A DNA stretch of 20,746 nt from assembly GCA_035294325.1 (NCBI GenBank), contig DATGLE010000307.1, positions 1 through 20,746 on the forward strand, read 5' to 3'. Both the position numbers and the translations under genes were made by a program. A model generated the notes under the pieces. That model saw only the letters and a program-made list of their open reading frames with translations, made no database searches and was not told the DNA's origin. How positions within the stretch are numbered: position 1 is the first letter of the stretch; every line of letters begins with the position of its first letter. This stretch comes from DATGLE01 sp035294325 (GTDB lineage Bacteria; Chloroflexota; Ktedonobacteria; Ktedonobacterales; Ktedonobacteraceae). Below are positions 7,065 to 15,241 of the stretch, piece after piece.

Positions 7065-7116
7065 GCATGATCACGTCATCCTTCGCAGCCGCGAAGGATG
7101 ACGTGATCATGCTCAG
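7061..7116. terminator. Hairpin at the end of the glyoxalase-like gene, 26-bp perfect stem
   Basis: The arms 7061-7086 and 7091-7116 are perfect reverse complements with the loop AGCC. The left arm overlaps the stop codon TGA (7062-7064). The element lies between convergent genes, 18 bases from the end of the GNAT gene, so it is placed to stop transcription from both sides, but no T-tract follows on the plus strand. GATATGGTGCG at 7119-7130 resembles the start of the core motif of other hairpins. Confidence 0.7.
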
Positions 7117-7134
7117 AGTGATATGGTGCGCTCT

Positions 7135-7728
7135 CTACATGCCGAGCAGAGCGCGCCTTGCTGTGGCAACAGCCTCTTCTGGCGCGCCGGGGTGAGCGCG
7201 CACCAGGAGCCGGCGTCCCTCTGGCGAAGATTCGATCATCGCATCCGCAATGGGCTGGAAGCCGGCGCGCGCTAATCCGCTCTGGGAGGCCAGGTTATCG
7301 GCATCGGCACCGATCCATACGCGATGCACGCCGTCTGCCTGGAGAGCGGCGAGCATATATGCCAGCAGCGCGGGATAGAGACGCTGCCCACGATACGCCG
7401 CCAGCGTCTCACAGCCCCAGATGTAGGCTTCGCCCTCCTGGAGATGAATGCTGCTCTCCAGCTCTCCTATCGCCTCCTCGTCGAAGCTTACCCAGCCATA
7501 CGCGGCCAGCCGGCCCCCGACGCTGGCAGTATAGCAGCGCCGGCCCATGGCGAAACGTTGCAGCACACTGGCCGGGTCGCCGGGTGCGATTTCGCCTGCG
7601 ATTTCCGGCCCGGCGCGCGCGAAGGTTGCGGGCACGCGTGGCGTGGGGGGATCGGGCAGGGGCGCGTCAAGTTGTATCATCCAGAGCGTGCCCTGATGTT
7701 TAACATCACGCTCTGAGGGCTGTGTCAT
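7135..7728 (-). CDS. GNAT family N-acetyltransferase
   Basis: This 197-residue protein has the GNAT fold in its C-terminal half. The acetyl-CoA pyrophosphate loop is present in the variant AAYRGQRLYPALL (about residues 109-121), followed by the helix AYMLAALQADGVHRVWIGADADNLASQSGLARAGFQP in two parts: the VWIGADADN strand and the conserved N-x-x-S-x-x-L-x-x-x-G-F segment. The N-terminal 75 residues have no recognisable motif. The start ATG at 7728 overlaps the stop of the upstream VOC gene by four bases (ATGA), so translation is coupled. It is the last gene of the ADH-VOC-GNAT operon. The acetyl acceptor is unknown. Confidence 0.82.
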   Translation of the reverse strand: MTQPSERDVKHQGTLWMIQLDAPLPDPPTPRVPATFARAGPEIAGEIAPGDPASVLQRFAMGRRCYTASVGGRLAAYGWVSFDEEAIGELESSIHLQEGEAYIWGCETLAAYRGQRLYPALLAYMLAALQADGVHRVWIGADADNLASQSGLARAGFQPIADAMIESSPEGRRLLVRAHPGAPEEAVATARRALLGM

Positions 7729-8303
7729 GTCAGGGCGCTCTCGCTGATCGGCATGGCCCGGCGCTCCGTCAGTTCGGCTATAGCGTCGGCGAGATGTTCG
7801 TCAGTGATGTTATATGCTCCGGCGGCCACGCGCAGGCGATGCGCCGTCGCCAACACATCGGCGATGGTGTAGCCCTCCGGCGGCACGAACTTGTAGCAGG
7901 CCATCTCGAGCAATTGCCCGTTGGGGTCGCGAAAGTAGATCGAATCCATGAAGCCACGATCAATATTCCCCGTGTTCCAGATACCGCGCTCGTTCAACCG
8001 CTGCGCAACCTGGGTATAGGTCGCGCGCGAGACGGTAAAGGCCAGATGATGCAGGTTGCCAATGCCCTCGGGATTGGGCGTCGGATCATCGCTGCGCGTG
8101 GGACGCACGAAGAAGGTTATCAGCCGGCCATCGCCGGCATCGAAGTAGAGATGCGTCTCCTCGGGAACGTCCAGGTTGGGCTGGTCCATGACCAGAGGCA
8201 TTCCCAGCACGCCCTGATAAAAGTCGATGATGGTCTCGCGATTAGAGCCGACGAAGGTGATATGATGCACTCCCTGCGTCTGAATCCTGGACATATTGGA
8301 CAT
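7725..8303 (-). CDS. VOC superfamily protein, extradiol-dioxygenase-like
   Basis: The start is taken as the ATG at 8303, preceded by GAGCGAGGT; an alternative ATG at 8324 is less well spaced and the frame extends further into the upstream gene. The 192-residue protein has a duplicated VOC core with candidate ligands His13/14 (GVHHITFV), His85/86 (NLHHLAFTV) and Glu133 (LLEMACYK). This 2-His-1-carboxylate set is that of type I extradiol dioxygenases and the hydroquinone dioxygenases PcpA/LinE, although those are longer. FRDPNGQLLEMA is the usual closing motif. The gene lies 31 bases after a maleylacetate-reductase-like gene, which fits ring cleavage of a hydroquinone-like aromatic. Glyoxalase or isomerase activity is the alternative. 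Confidence 0.82.
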   Translation of the reverse strand: MSNMSRIQTQGVHHITFVGSNRETIIDFYQGVLGMPLVMDQPNLDVPEETHLYFDAGDGRLITFFVRPTRSDDPTPNPEGIGNLHHLAFTVSRATYTQVAQRLNERGIWNTGNIDRGFMDSIYFRDPNGQLLEMACYKFVPPEGYTIADVLATAHRLRVAAGAYNITDEHLADAIAELTERRAMPISESALT

Positions 8304-8334
8304 GGTTGTACCTCGCTCTAGCATTATTCCTGTG

Positions 8335-9495
8335 TTACCACGCTGAATGCAACAGATCTTCGAGTTGCGCCGTCGAAGTGATGGGCCTGGGATTGTTCTG
8401 AACGGTACGGCTCTGGAAAGCCAGTTCCGCCAGTCGCGGCAGATCGGCCTCCCGCACACCTACATCGCGCAAGCGCTGCGGGAGCCGCATCTGGCTGATG
8501 AGGGCATAAATTTTCTCAATGGCCTCGGAGACAGCAGCCCCGGCGCTGCGCCCGCTCAATGTGATGCCCATCGCCGCAGCCGCGAGCACCAGTTGTGGGG
8601 CCGTCGCCTCCAGATTGAAGCGCATCGCATGCGGCAGGATGATAGCGTTGGCGATGCCATGCGGCACGCCGGCGGTGCCACCCAGAACATGACAGAGGCC
8701 GTGATGCAGCGCCATCGAGACGTGAGCCAGCGCGGTGCCAGCCAGATAAGCCCCGACAAGCATTTCACTGCGAGCCGTCAGGTCATCTCCGGCCTGGTAG
8801 CAGCGTGGCAGCGCGGACATAATAGAAGATATGCCGCCAATTGCCGCCGAGGTGGCGAGCGGATTGCGCGTGACCGAGTAGAGGGCTTCGATGCAGTGGG
8901 CCAGGCCATTGATACCGGTTGACGCGGTTGCCTCCGGCGGGAGATCGAGTGTGAGCAGCGGATCGTAGATCACCAGCCTGGGCGTGATCCTGCTGTCGCT
9001 CACGGTGACTTTGCGCGCTACATCACCCTCCTGGCGTGTGATTCCGTAGACCGGCGTCATCTCTGATCCCGCATAGGTGGTAGGAATGGCAATACTGGGA
9101 ACAAGGGGCTGCTCACCCCCGGGAACCTCACGCGCGGGCTGTGCGCTGCGCTCCTCCTCGAACGAGAAGCTGACGGCCTTCGCCAGCCCTATCGGACTGC
9201 CCCCACCCAGCCCGATTACCGCGTCGATATCGTGCTGCTTAGCCAGCGCCAGCGCCCCGGCGACCTGAAAGTCGGGAACATGCGTTTGAATGCCCTCGTA
9301 GGTCGCCACCAGGCGCTCCCCCAGCATGCTTTCGATAGTCGCGACGGTGCCATTGCGACGCAGCGAGCCACCTGAGCAGAGCAGCAGGCGGCGCCACCCA
9401 AAACGCTCCACCGCTTCGCCGAGGTGAGAGAGCATGCCGCGCCCGAAGATGATTTCCTGCGCCGTGCCTGTATAGCGAAACTCGTTCATTTTCAC
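8335..9495 (-). CDS. Iron-containing alcohol dehydrogenase family, maleylacetate reductase-like
   Basis: The 386-residue protein has the two-domain group III (Fe) alcohol dehydrogenase fold: an N-terminal NAD(P)-binding domain with GLGGGSPIGLAKA (95-107) and a helical C-terminal domain with candidate metal-site residues Asn196 and His200 (GINGLAHCIEALY), His265/269 (HHGLCHVLGG) and His279 (VPHGIANAIILPH). The segment TTYAGSEMTPVYG (139-151), and Asn in place of the usual metal-binding Asp at 196, are features I associate with maleylacetate reductases, which reduce maleylacetate to 3-oxoadipate. It is the first gene of the operon with the VOC and GNAT proteins. The enzyme family is secure; the substrate is inferred from these motifs and from the neighbouring VOC protein. 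Confidence 0.87.
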   Translation of the reverse strand: MKMNEFRYTGTAQEIIFGRGMLSHLGEAVERFGWRRLLLCSGGSLRRNGTVATIESMLGERLVATYEGIQTHVPDFQVAGALALAKQHDIDAVIGLGGGSPIGLAKAVSFSFEEERSAQPAREVPGGEQPLVPSIAIPTTYAGSEMTPVYGITRQEGDVARKVTVSDSRITPRLVIYDPLLTLDLPPEATASTGINGLAHCIEALYSVTRNPLATSAAIGGISSIMSALPRCYQAGDDLTARSEMLVGAYLAGTALAHVSMALHHGLCHVLGGTAGVPHGIANAIILPHAMRFNLEATAPQLVLAAAAMGITLSGRSAGAAVSEAIEKIYALISQMRLPQRLRDVGVREADLPRLAELAFQSRTVQNNPRPITSTAQLEDLLHSAW

Positions 9496-9587
9496 CCCTC
9501 GTTTATTTTAGATGAGGTGATATCATCCGACAGCAAGTTGATGATACAGTATACCATCTTGCAACCATGCAGATCCCCCTCCTCTGG

Positions 9588-9701
9588 CAGGGTGCGGCTT
9601 GCGTCTCCATCTGCGCTGGCTCATACGGGAAGACGGGTTCGCGGCAGGGTGCGGCTTGCGTCTCCACCTGCGCTGGCTCATACGGGAAGACGGGTTCGCG
9701 G
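9588..9701. repeat. Tandem repeat, two copies of 57 bp
   Basis: Positions 9588-9644 and 9645-9701 are the same 57-base unit with one difference (CAT against CAC in TCTCCAtCTGCG). The second unit's last part (GGGAAGACGGGTTCGCGG) is the left arm of the hairpin at 9684-9732, and the first unit carries the same arm at 9627-9644. Because 57 is a multiple of three the region stays open in several frames, but there is no start site or codon pattern to suggest a protein. The flanking parts of the gap 9496-9801 hold the likely promoter area of the Fe-ADH and nothing else recognised. Confidence 0.9.
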
Positions 9702-9759
9702 CGTCCTGCGGACGCCGCGAACCCGTCTTCCCCTACGTATGCGAAGCGCCTACGGCGCT
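9684..9759. repeat. Long hairpin (23-bp stem) plus small GCGC hairpin ending the 57-bp array
   Basis: The arms 9684-9706 and 9710-9732 are perfect reverse complements around TGC. Thirteen bases later AGCGCC-TAC-GGCGCT (9745-9759) makes a small hairpin. The right arm can also pair for 18 bp with the copy of the left arm in the first tandem unit (9627-9644), so two mutually exclusive stems are possible. The following sequence, ending CGAAGAGTTAC (9783-9793), matches the flank of the 6490-6558 hairpin. It lies just after the end of the minus-strand MFS gene. Confidence 0.8.
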
Positions 9760-9801
9760 GAGCAGTCAGGGAAAGAGAGAATCGAAGAGTTACACCATCT
9801 T

Positions 9802-11229
9802 TTATTCTTCTGTTACGAGCGGCCGGGTGGCATGACTGGTTTTCTTGATGTACCACCAGCCCCAGGCCCAGAAGAGCAGCAGGCAGAGCGCGACCAGCAA
9901 AACGAAACGGTTGAAGCCCAGGAACTGTGCAATCACTCCAGCGAACAGCAGCACCGGGATCGATCCGACGTTATAGAGCATAAATTGGAGCGAGAGGACG
10001 CGCCCGCGTCCGCCATCCGGGGCGCGCTCCTGCATGATAGTCTGCGCGGGGATATTGACCAGTGCCATGCCTACGCCAATGAACAACAGGAGAATAACCG
10101 AGAACCAGAGCAGGAGCGGCGCCTGGGAGCCATGCACGGGATCGAGCAGCCAGGCAACCCACTGGCTCAGCGGTATCAGCCCAAAACCGGCGGCCAGCAC
10201 GATCACCCCGATGAGCGCCAGCCTCACTTTCCCTATGCGCGCGGTAATGCGCGGCATCAGAATCGAGGCTCCGACCAGCCCGACACCTGCGGGGGACAGA
10301 ATAATCGCCATCTGCGCCGGTGGGCGGTGCAGGATGTGTTGCACGAACGAGGGGGCCAGTTCACCGAGCAAGAGCAGGATACTGCCCGTCACCGAGAGCT
10401 GGATCACCGAGAAGTAGAGCTGCCGGTCCGCGCGCACAATATTCCAACCCTCAACCATGTCACGCCATATATCCGTTATCGCTTCGTTTATACTCATACG
10501 CGCATGGCTTTTATGCTCGGCGACGTGCTCACCCTGAAAGGCGCTATCAGGAATGCTCAGGATTAAGATCGCGCACACGCCATAGAGCGCCATCGCGATC
10601 ACAAAGAGCATATCCACCGCGTCAATGCGATGCGTGAATGAGCCTAGCTGGATGGTAAAGGGCGGCAGCAGCGTCGCGAGCACGCCGCCCAGCAGCAGGA
10701 TGCCCACGACCAGGGCGACGTTGAGCGTAATATTGAACAGCGCCAGGGCCGGCATTAACTCCTGTTCGCCGACCAGCAGCGGAATAGAAGAGCCTTCGGC
10801 GGGCGTGAAGAACTGCCCGATCAAGGAAGTGATAAAGATCAGGACAAAGAGCGGCCACAGATTGGTGCGATCAGTGACCACCGAGATACTCATGAGCAGC
10901 ATAGTGCCCATACGCAGTACGTTGCTCACCCACAGGACGAGGCGCTTATCCAGCCAGTCCACGATCACGCCGGCCACCGCACCGAACGGGAACGCGGGCA
11001 ACTGGAAGGCGATGATGACCAGGCTTACCAGGATCACCGAGTTCGTCGTCTCCTGCACAAGCAAGATCAGGCCGAAGTTGGCGGCGTTGAGCACGGTGAG
11101 AGAGATAAGCTGGGCGATCCACAGGCGCAAGAAGTTGCGATTTTTGAGGACACGTAAAAAACTGGCGGCCTCCGGCTGCGGCCCGGGCAACTGCGCAGTA
11201 TGTGTCCGATGATTTGTCAGGATCGACAT
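9802..11229 (-). CDS. MFS transporter, EntS/MFS_3-like exporter
   Basis: The start is taken as the ATG at 11229 (AGAAGG just upstream); the frame could begin at a GTG at 11274 but that has less support. The 475-residue protein has about 12 hydrophobic membrane segments with a cytoplasmic tail of some 25 residues first (FLRVLKNRNFLRLWIAQLIS is the usual MFS_3 opening). The loop 2-3 motif is present as VIVDWLDKRLVLWVSN. The mid-protein segment PLLVGEQELMPALALFNIT is the conserved stretch after helix 4. Family members export siderophores, macrolides and other small hydrophobic compounds by proton antiport. It is divergent from the thiolase operon and has its own promoter. The substrate is unknown. 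Confidence 0.87.
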   Translation of the reverse strand: MSILTNHRTHTAQLPGPQPEAASFLRVLKNRNFLRLWIAQLISLTVLNAANFGLILLVQETTNSVILVSLVIIAFQLPAFPFGAVAGVIVDWLDKRLVLWVSNVLRMGTMLLMSISVVTDRTNLWPLFVLIFITSLIGQFFTPAEGSSIPLLVGEQELMPALALFNITLNVALVVGILLLGGVLATLLPPFTIQLGSFTHRIDAVDMLFVIAMALYGVCAILILSIPDSAFQGEHVAEHKSHARMSINEAITDIWRDMVEGWNIVRADRQLYFSVIQLSVTGSILLLLGELAPSFVQHILHRPPAQMAIILSPAGVGLVGASILMPRITARIGKVRLALIGVIVLAAGFGLIPLSQWVAWLLDPVHGSQAPLLLWFSVILLLFIGVGMALVNIPAQTIMQERAPDGGRGRVLSLQFMLYNVGSIPVLLFAGVIAQFLGFNRFVLLVALCLLLFWAWGWWYIKKTSHATRPLVTEE

Positions 11230-11304
11230 GAAGCCTTCTCTTCTCCCTGTGTGCCTGGTTGTAGCATTCTCCACGAATGCGGTCTTAATCTTCCCGATGG
11301 CTTA

Positions 11305-11335
11305 ATTATAACCGAAATCATGCCCTCTCTGTCTA
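11305..11335 (-). promoter_or_regulatory. Candidate promoter of the MFS exporter
   Basis: On the minus strand a perfect TATAAT (11305-11310) is preceded by TAGACA (11330-11335) at a long spacing of 19 bases, or by GACAGA (11328-11333) at 17. Transcription would start near 11298 and give a leader of about 70 bases. This is one of the best -10 boxes in the window. Confidence 0.5.
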
Positions 11336-11372
11336 CCTCAAACGCCCCGTTTCGCCAGCAGGCGCCGCTCCC

Positions 11373-11400
11373 TTGATTTTTTCGCATTGCCGACTACACT
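11373..11400 (+). promoter_or_regulatory. Candidate promoter of the thiolase operon
   Basis: TTGATT (11373-11378), 16 bases, then TACACT (11395-11400) lies 44 bases before the thiolase ATG, and GAGGAGG follows at a normal distance before the start. The same TACACT box is seen before the MFS gene at 15351, so the two units may share a promoter type. The region 11275-11443 is the divergent control region for the exporter and the operon. Confidence 0.45.
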
Positions 11401-11443
11401 GTATTTATATTGAACTATTTATCAGGACCGAGGAGGGATTTTC

Positions 11444-12592
11444 ATGGCTTCCTCTCCCCGCGCCGCGATTGTCGGCGTCGCCGAGTCGGATCTCGGGCGC
11501 ACTCCCGACAAGACGGTGCTACAACTCCAGGCCCAGGCCGCAAAGGCCGCGCTCGACGATGCCGGACTGCAATTCAGCGATGTGGACGCGCTTTTCTGCG
11601 CCGGCAACTGGGCCTGGTCGCCGAATCTGATGCTCGCCGAGTACCTGGGCATCAGGCCCAGGTACAGCGACGCCACCAATATCGGCGGATCCTCGTTTGA
11701 AGCGCATATCCAGCATGCCGTCGCCGCTATCGAGGCCGGCCTCTGCGATGTTGCGCTCATCACCTACGGCAGTACGCAGCGCTCGGATCGTAGCAGATAT
11801 CGCGGAGGCCGCACGTTCAGGCTGACCGAGCAGTATGAGGGCTACTTCGGCCTGCCAACGCCCGTCGGCGCCTACGCTCTGGCGGCGATGCGTCACATGT
11901 ACGAGTTCGGCACGACAAGCGAGCAACTCGCCGAGGTCGCGGTTGCCACACGCAAGTGGGCCACGCTCAACGAGAAGGCGATGATGCGCGATCCGATCAC
12001 CATCGAGGACGTGCTGAATTCGCGCTGGATCGCCGAACCGCTGCACCTGCTGGACTGCTGCCTCGTCACCGATGGCGGGGGCGCGGTAGTCGTCACCTCC
12101 GCAGATCGCGCCCGGCACACACGCAAAGCTCCGGTATGGATACTCGGGTATGGCGTGGCACACACGCATAACACGATTGCGAATATGCCCGACCTGGCTG
12201 TGCATCAGGCCGCCATCGACTCTAGCCGCGCGGCCTTCGCTATGGCCGGACTCACTCCCGCCGCAATGGATGTTGTGGAGATCTACGATTCGTTCACCAT
12301 CACGGTTATACTGACGCTGGAGGCCCTCGGTTTCTGCGGGCGCGGCGAGGGCGGCGCGTTCGTGAGCGGGCAGCGCACGGCCCCTGGCGGTCCCTTCCCG
12401 ATGAATACCAACGGTGGTGGACTCTCTTACTGCCATCCGGGCATGTACGGGATCTTCCTGCTGATCGAGGCCACGCGTCAACTACGCGGAGAGTGCGGCC
12501 AGCGCCAGGTGCCGAACGCCCGCCTGGCCCTCGCGCATGGCACGGGCGGCGTGCTCTCTTCCGCCGCAACCGTCATTCTTGGAAAGGATTGA
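11444..12592 (+). CDS. Thiolase-like (SCP2/lipid-transfer type) protein without the nucleophilic Cys
   Basis: The 382-residue protein has the full thiolase fold in the shorter SCP2-thiolase/lipid-transfer-protein form. At the position of the nucleophilic cysteine the sequence is TNIGGSS (residues 78-84), with Gly or Ser in place of Cys. The later active-site segment is kept as GGLSYCHPGMYG, with His331 in place, and AHGTGG (364-369) closes the protein; EIYDSF (279-284) is the conserved Tyr segment. Such cysteine-less thiolases pair with a DUF35 protein, as the next gene provides (stop and start overlap at TGATG). Known pairs include Ltp2-ChsH2, a retro-aldolase of steroid side-chain breakdown, and the archaeal thiolase-HMG-CoA synthase channel. 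A GAGGAGG site precedes the ATG. The reaction here, aldol cleavage or acyl transfer, is open. Confidence 0.85.
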   Translation: MASSPRAAIVGVAESDLGRTPDKTVLQLQAQAAKAALDDAGLQFSDVDALFCAGNWAWSPNLMLAEYLGIRPRYSDATNIGGSSFEAHIQHAVAAIEAGLCDVALITYGSTQRSDRSRYRGGRTFRLTEQYEGYFGLPTPVGAYALAAMRHMYEFGTTSEQLAEVAVATRKWATLNEKAMMRDPITIEDVLNSRWIAEPLHLLDCCLVTDGGGAVVVTSADRARHTRKAPVWILGYGVAHTHNTIANMPDLAVHQAAIDSSRAAFAMAGLTPAAMDVVEIYDSFTITVILTLEALGFCGRGEGGAFVSGQRTAPGGPFPMNTNGGGLSYCHPGMYGIFLLIEATRQLRGECGQRQVPNARLALAHGTGGVLSSAATVILGKD

Positions 12593-12999
12593 TGCGCATG
12601 CCTGAACAGATCCCATCCGCGCCGTTCGAAGGCGACGGCGATTCGCGGCCATTCTGGGAGGGAATCGCGCGGGGTGAACTGCGCATTCAGCATTGCGCCT
12701 CCTGCGGCCACCATGTGTTTTATCCGCGCGCTCTCTGCCCATACTGTCACTCGGACCAGCTCGCGTGGGTTGTCGCATCGGGCAAGGGCAGCATCTATTC
12801 GTACACGGTTGCGCACCAGGCGCCTGCCGGCGAGATTCCATTCGTAATTGCCCTCGTCGAACTGGAAGAGGGCGTGCGTATGATGACGCGCATCCTCGGC
12901 GCGTCCCGCGAGCGCATCGAGATTGGCGCACCGGTGCGCCTCTCCATCGAGTCCCTCGCCGATGGCCCGGCGCTTCCGTATTTCCGTCTCGCTGAATAG
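12592..12999 (+). CDS. DUF35 zinc-ribbon/OB-fold acyl-CoA-associated protein
   Basis: The 135-residue protein begins either at 12592, overlapping the thiolase stop by one base, or at the second Met at 12598; both lie near GGAAAGG. It has an N-terminal amphipathic helix (RPFWEGIARGELRIQHCA), a rubredoxin-like zinc ribbon of two C-x2-C pairs (CASC near residue 35, CPYC near residue 50), and an OB fold (GSIYSYTVAHQAP...). The order is that of the DUF35/ChsH2 family, which binds CoA esters and forms a complex with thiolase-like partners. Its strict coupling to the thiolase makes a joint enzyme very likely. An extended frame from 12493 is a shadow within the thiolase gene. Confidence 0.88.
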   Translation: MRMPEQIPSAPFEGDGDSRPFWEGIARGELRIQHCASCGHHVFYPRALCPYCHSDQLAWVVASGKGSIYSYTVAHQAPAGEIPFVIALVELEEGVRMMTRILGASRERIEIGAPVRLSIESLADGPALPYFRLAE

Positions 13000-13025
13000 C
13001 TGAAGATCACGCAAGGTAGCAGAAC

Positions 13026-15164
13026 ATGACCAATACACAGCAATCCGCAGCGCAGCGGCTGCACAGCTTCTTCCGCCCGCGCAGCATCGCCCTCATCGGG
13101 GCAACCGACAACTCCCGCTGGTCGGTCTATACCTTCGAGAACCTGAAAAACTACGAGTTTCCCGGCCCGATCTACCTGGTCAACCCGTATCACGAAATTG
13201 TGCATGGGCAACCCACGCTCAAATCGCTGAGCGAAGCGCCGGAGCCGGTGGATCTCGCCTTCGTCATGGTGCCGACGCGCCTGGTTTTGCCAGTTGTTGC
13301 CGAGGCCGCCGCACTGGGCACAACCAGGTTTGTGATCCTCACCTCCGGCTTCAGCGAGATGGGCGCTGAAGGCGCGAAGCTCGAGCATGACCTGCTCACC
13401 TTCGCGCGAGAGCATGGACTGACGCTGCTTGGCCCCAACGGCAACGGCTTCATTAACGTCAGCGAGCGCATTACGCCGTATGGACTGCCCATCGCGCCGC
13501 CGCTGGATGCCGGCCCGGTGGGCGTGGTGTTGCAGAGCGGAGCACTGGCGAGCGCGGTACTCGCCTTTGCCCGCGCACATGCCATCGGCCTGAGCCTGCT
13601 GGTCTCGATGGGCAACGAGAGCATGATCTCGGTGACGGACGTGGTGGATTATCTGCTTGAGGACGAGACGACGCGCTCTATTGCGCTCTTTCTGGAGAGC
13701 ATCCGCCATCCTGAGGAGCTGCGCCGCGTGGCGGAGAAGGCGCGCGAACGGCGCAAGCCGATTGTGGCACTCAAGATCGGGCGCAGCGAACAGGGCGCCC
13801 GCAGTGCGCTTGTGCATACCGGCGCCCTGGTTGGCAACGATGCCGTGAACGATGCGGCCCTGCGCCAGCTTGGTATCATGCGCGTCCGCTCACTGGAGGA
13901 TCTGCTGACCACCGCCGCGCTCGCTGGCTATGTCGGCGCGCTGCCGGGCCGCCGTATGGGCGTGGTGACGCCATCGGGCGGGGCCTGCGATATCATCTCC
14001 GATCTGGCGCACGATGAGGGCATTCTCCTGCCAGAGTTCGCGCCACAGACGCTGGAGCGGCTGCGCGCTACGCTGCCGCCCTTCGCCACACCGCATAATC
14101 CCCTGGATGTAACGGGCTACGTAGTAGTAGATGGCACGTTGCAGCACCGCGCGCTGGCCGCCGTCGTCGATGATCCGCAGATCGATTTTGTGCTCAACCT
14201 TGTCAGCGTCGAGAGCGCGCGCCAGCTTACGCCCGCCATGCTGGCTGTGATGATGGAGCAGTACGACAGATTGGCCGCGATAGTGCGCGCGGCGCGGCAC
14301 CCGGTTGTGCATAGCTCGAATACCTGCCTGGATCTCCAGCAGGTCGCGCGCGCCGCCGTAGAGCGCACCGGCCTCCACTTCGGCGCCGGCCTGGAGCACA
14401 GCCTGCACGCGCTTGGCCGCCTGCTCTGGTGGTCCGAATTCATCAATGCGGCGCCGGTCAAAGCCGGGGAGGAGGCCCTGCCGCCGGCACCCGATCTGTC
14501 TTTATGCAAGGGACGCTGGTCGGAGGCCAGGGCGCGCACGCTCTTGCGGGAGGCAGGCATCCCGCTCGTTCCCGGCGCGCTCGCCACGTCGGCGGAGGAG
14601 GCGGCGCAGGTGGCACAGCGCTTCGGCTTTCCTGTGGCCTTGAAGATCCAGTCACCCGCGCTGCCACACAAGAGCGATGCTGGCGGCGTCGCGCTGCACC
14701 TGCAAGATGCGGCCGCTGTGCGCGCGGCCTTCGCGGCGATGATGGAGCGGGCGCAGACTGGCTATCCAGGCATCGAGATCGAGGGCATGCTGGTGAGTCC
14801 GATGCGGCCAGCCGGTATAGAACTGCTGGTTGGCATTGTGCGCGATCCGCTCTGGGGACTGACGCTCACGCTGGGGCTTGGTGGCATCTGGACGGAGGTG
14901 CTCAAGGATACGGCGGTGCGTGTCCTTCCCGTCGGGCGCGAGGAGATTGCCACCATGCTCGATGAACTGCGCGGCGCGGCCCTGCTGCGTGGCGCTCGCG
15001 GGCAGGCGCCGGTTGACCGTGATGCGCTGATCGACGTAATCTATCGCACGAGTTTGCTGGCTCGCTCGCTCGCTTCGCGGCTGAACGCGCTTGAGATCAA
15101 TCCGCTCTGGATCGATGGAGAGCGTATCGAAGCCCTCGATGTGCTCGTAAGCTGGAACGAATAG
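13026..15164 (+). CDS. ADP-forming acyl-CoA synthetase (fused alpha-beta, acetate-CoA ligase family)
   Basis: This 712-residue enzyme has the order CoA-binding domain (RPRSIALIGATDN near 18-30), two succinyl-CoA-synthetase-like ligase domains, and a C-terminal ATP-grasp domain (about 490-712; GFPVALKIQSPALPHKSDAGG around 535-557, ALEINPLWIDG near the end). The phosphohistidine of the NDP-forming family is His264 in VHTGALVGNDAV. The family interconverts acyl-CoA, ADP and phosphate with acid, ATP and CoA. Here it follows the thiolase and DUF35 genes by 26 bases with AAGG before the ATG. It either activates an acid substrate for the pathway or captures energy from its acyl-CoA product. The family is secure and the acyl group is unknown; related PatZ-type proteins with a GNAT domain are excluded because no such domain is present. 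Confidence 0.9.
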   Translation: MTNTQQSAAQRLHSFFRPRSIALIGATDNSRWSVYTFENLKNYEFPGPIYLVNPYHEIVHGQPTLKSLSEAPEPVDLAFVMVPTRLVLPVVAEAAALGTTRFVILTSGFSEMGAEGAKLEHDLLTFAREHGLTLLGPNGNGFINVSERITPYGLPIAPPLDAGPVGVVLQSGALASAVLAFARAHAIGLSLLVSMGNESMISVTDVVDYLLEDETTRSIALFLESIRHPEELRRVAEKARERRKPIVALKIGRSEQGARSALVHTGALVGNDAVNDAALRQLGIMRVRSLEDLLTTAALAGYVGALPGRRMGVVTPSGGACDIISDLAHDEGILLPEFAPQTLERLRATLPPFATPHNPLDVTGYVVVDGTLQHRALAAVVDDPQIDFVLNLVSVESARQLTPAMLAVMMEQYDRLAAIVRAARHPVVHSSNTCLDLQQVARAAVERTGLHFGAGLEHSLHALGRLLWWSEFINAAPVKAGEEALPPAPDLSLCKGRWSEARARTLLREAGIPLVPGALATSAEEAAQVAQRFGFPVALKIQSPALPHKSDAGGVALHLQDAAAVRAAFAAMMERAQTGYPGIEIEGMLVSPMRPAGIELLVGIVRDPLWGLTLTLGLGGIWTEVLKDTAVRVLPVGREEIATMLDELRGAALLRGARGQAPVDRDALIDVIYRTSLLARSLASRLNALEINPLWIDGERIEALDVLVSWNE

Positions 15165-15199
15165 TGAAAATATGATGTGCATCTTGAAAATTCCTGCTC

Positions 15200-15229
15200 T
15201 TGACGGGGCATTGATGCATCTGTTACACT
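15200..15229 (+). promoter_or_regulatory. Candidate promoter of the second MFS gene
   Basis: TTGACG (15200-15205) is followed by TACACT (15224-15229) at 18 bases, with TG at 15221-15222 forming an extended -10 (TGNTACACT). Transcription would start near 15236 and the leader would be about 115 bases, carrying the palindrome at 15242-15257. Confidence 0.5.
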
Positions 15230-15241
15230 CTAAGCAGGCAT

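Noticed and set aside
9424..10566. Open frame of 380 residues on the plus strand
   Set aside because: It lies mostly antisense to the well-supported MFS exporter, is rich in Gln, Arg and His, and runs through the tandem repeats. It is a shadow.
12795..13817. Open frame of 340 residues on the minus strand
   Set aside because: It is antisense to the DUF35 and acyl-CoA ligase genes, both of which have clear motifs, and it has the composition of a shadow frame in GC-rich DNA.
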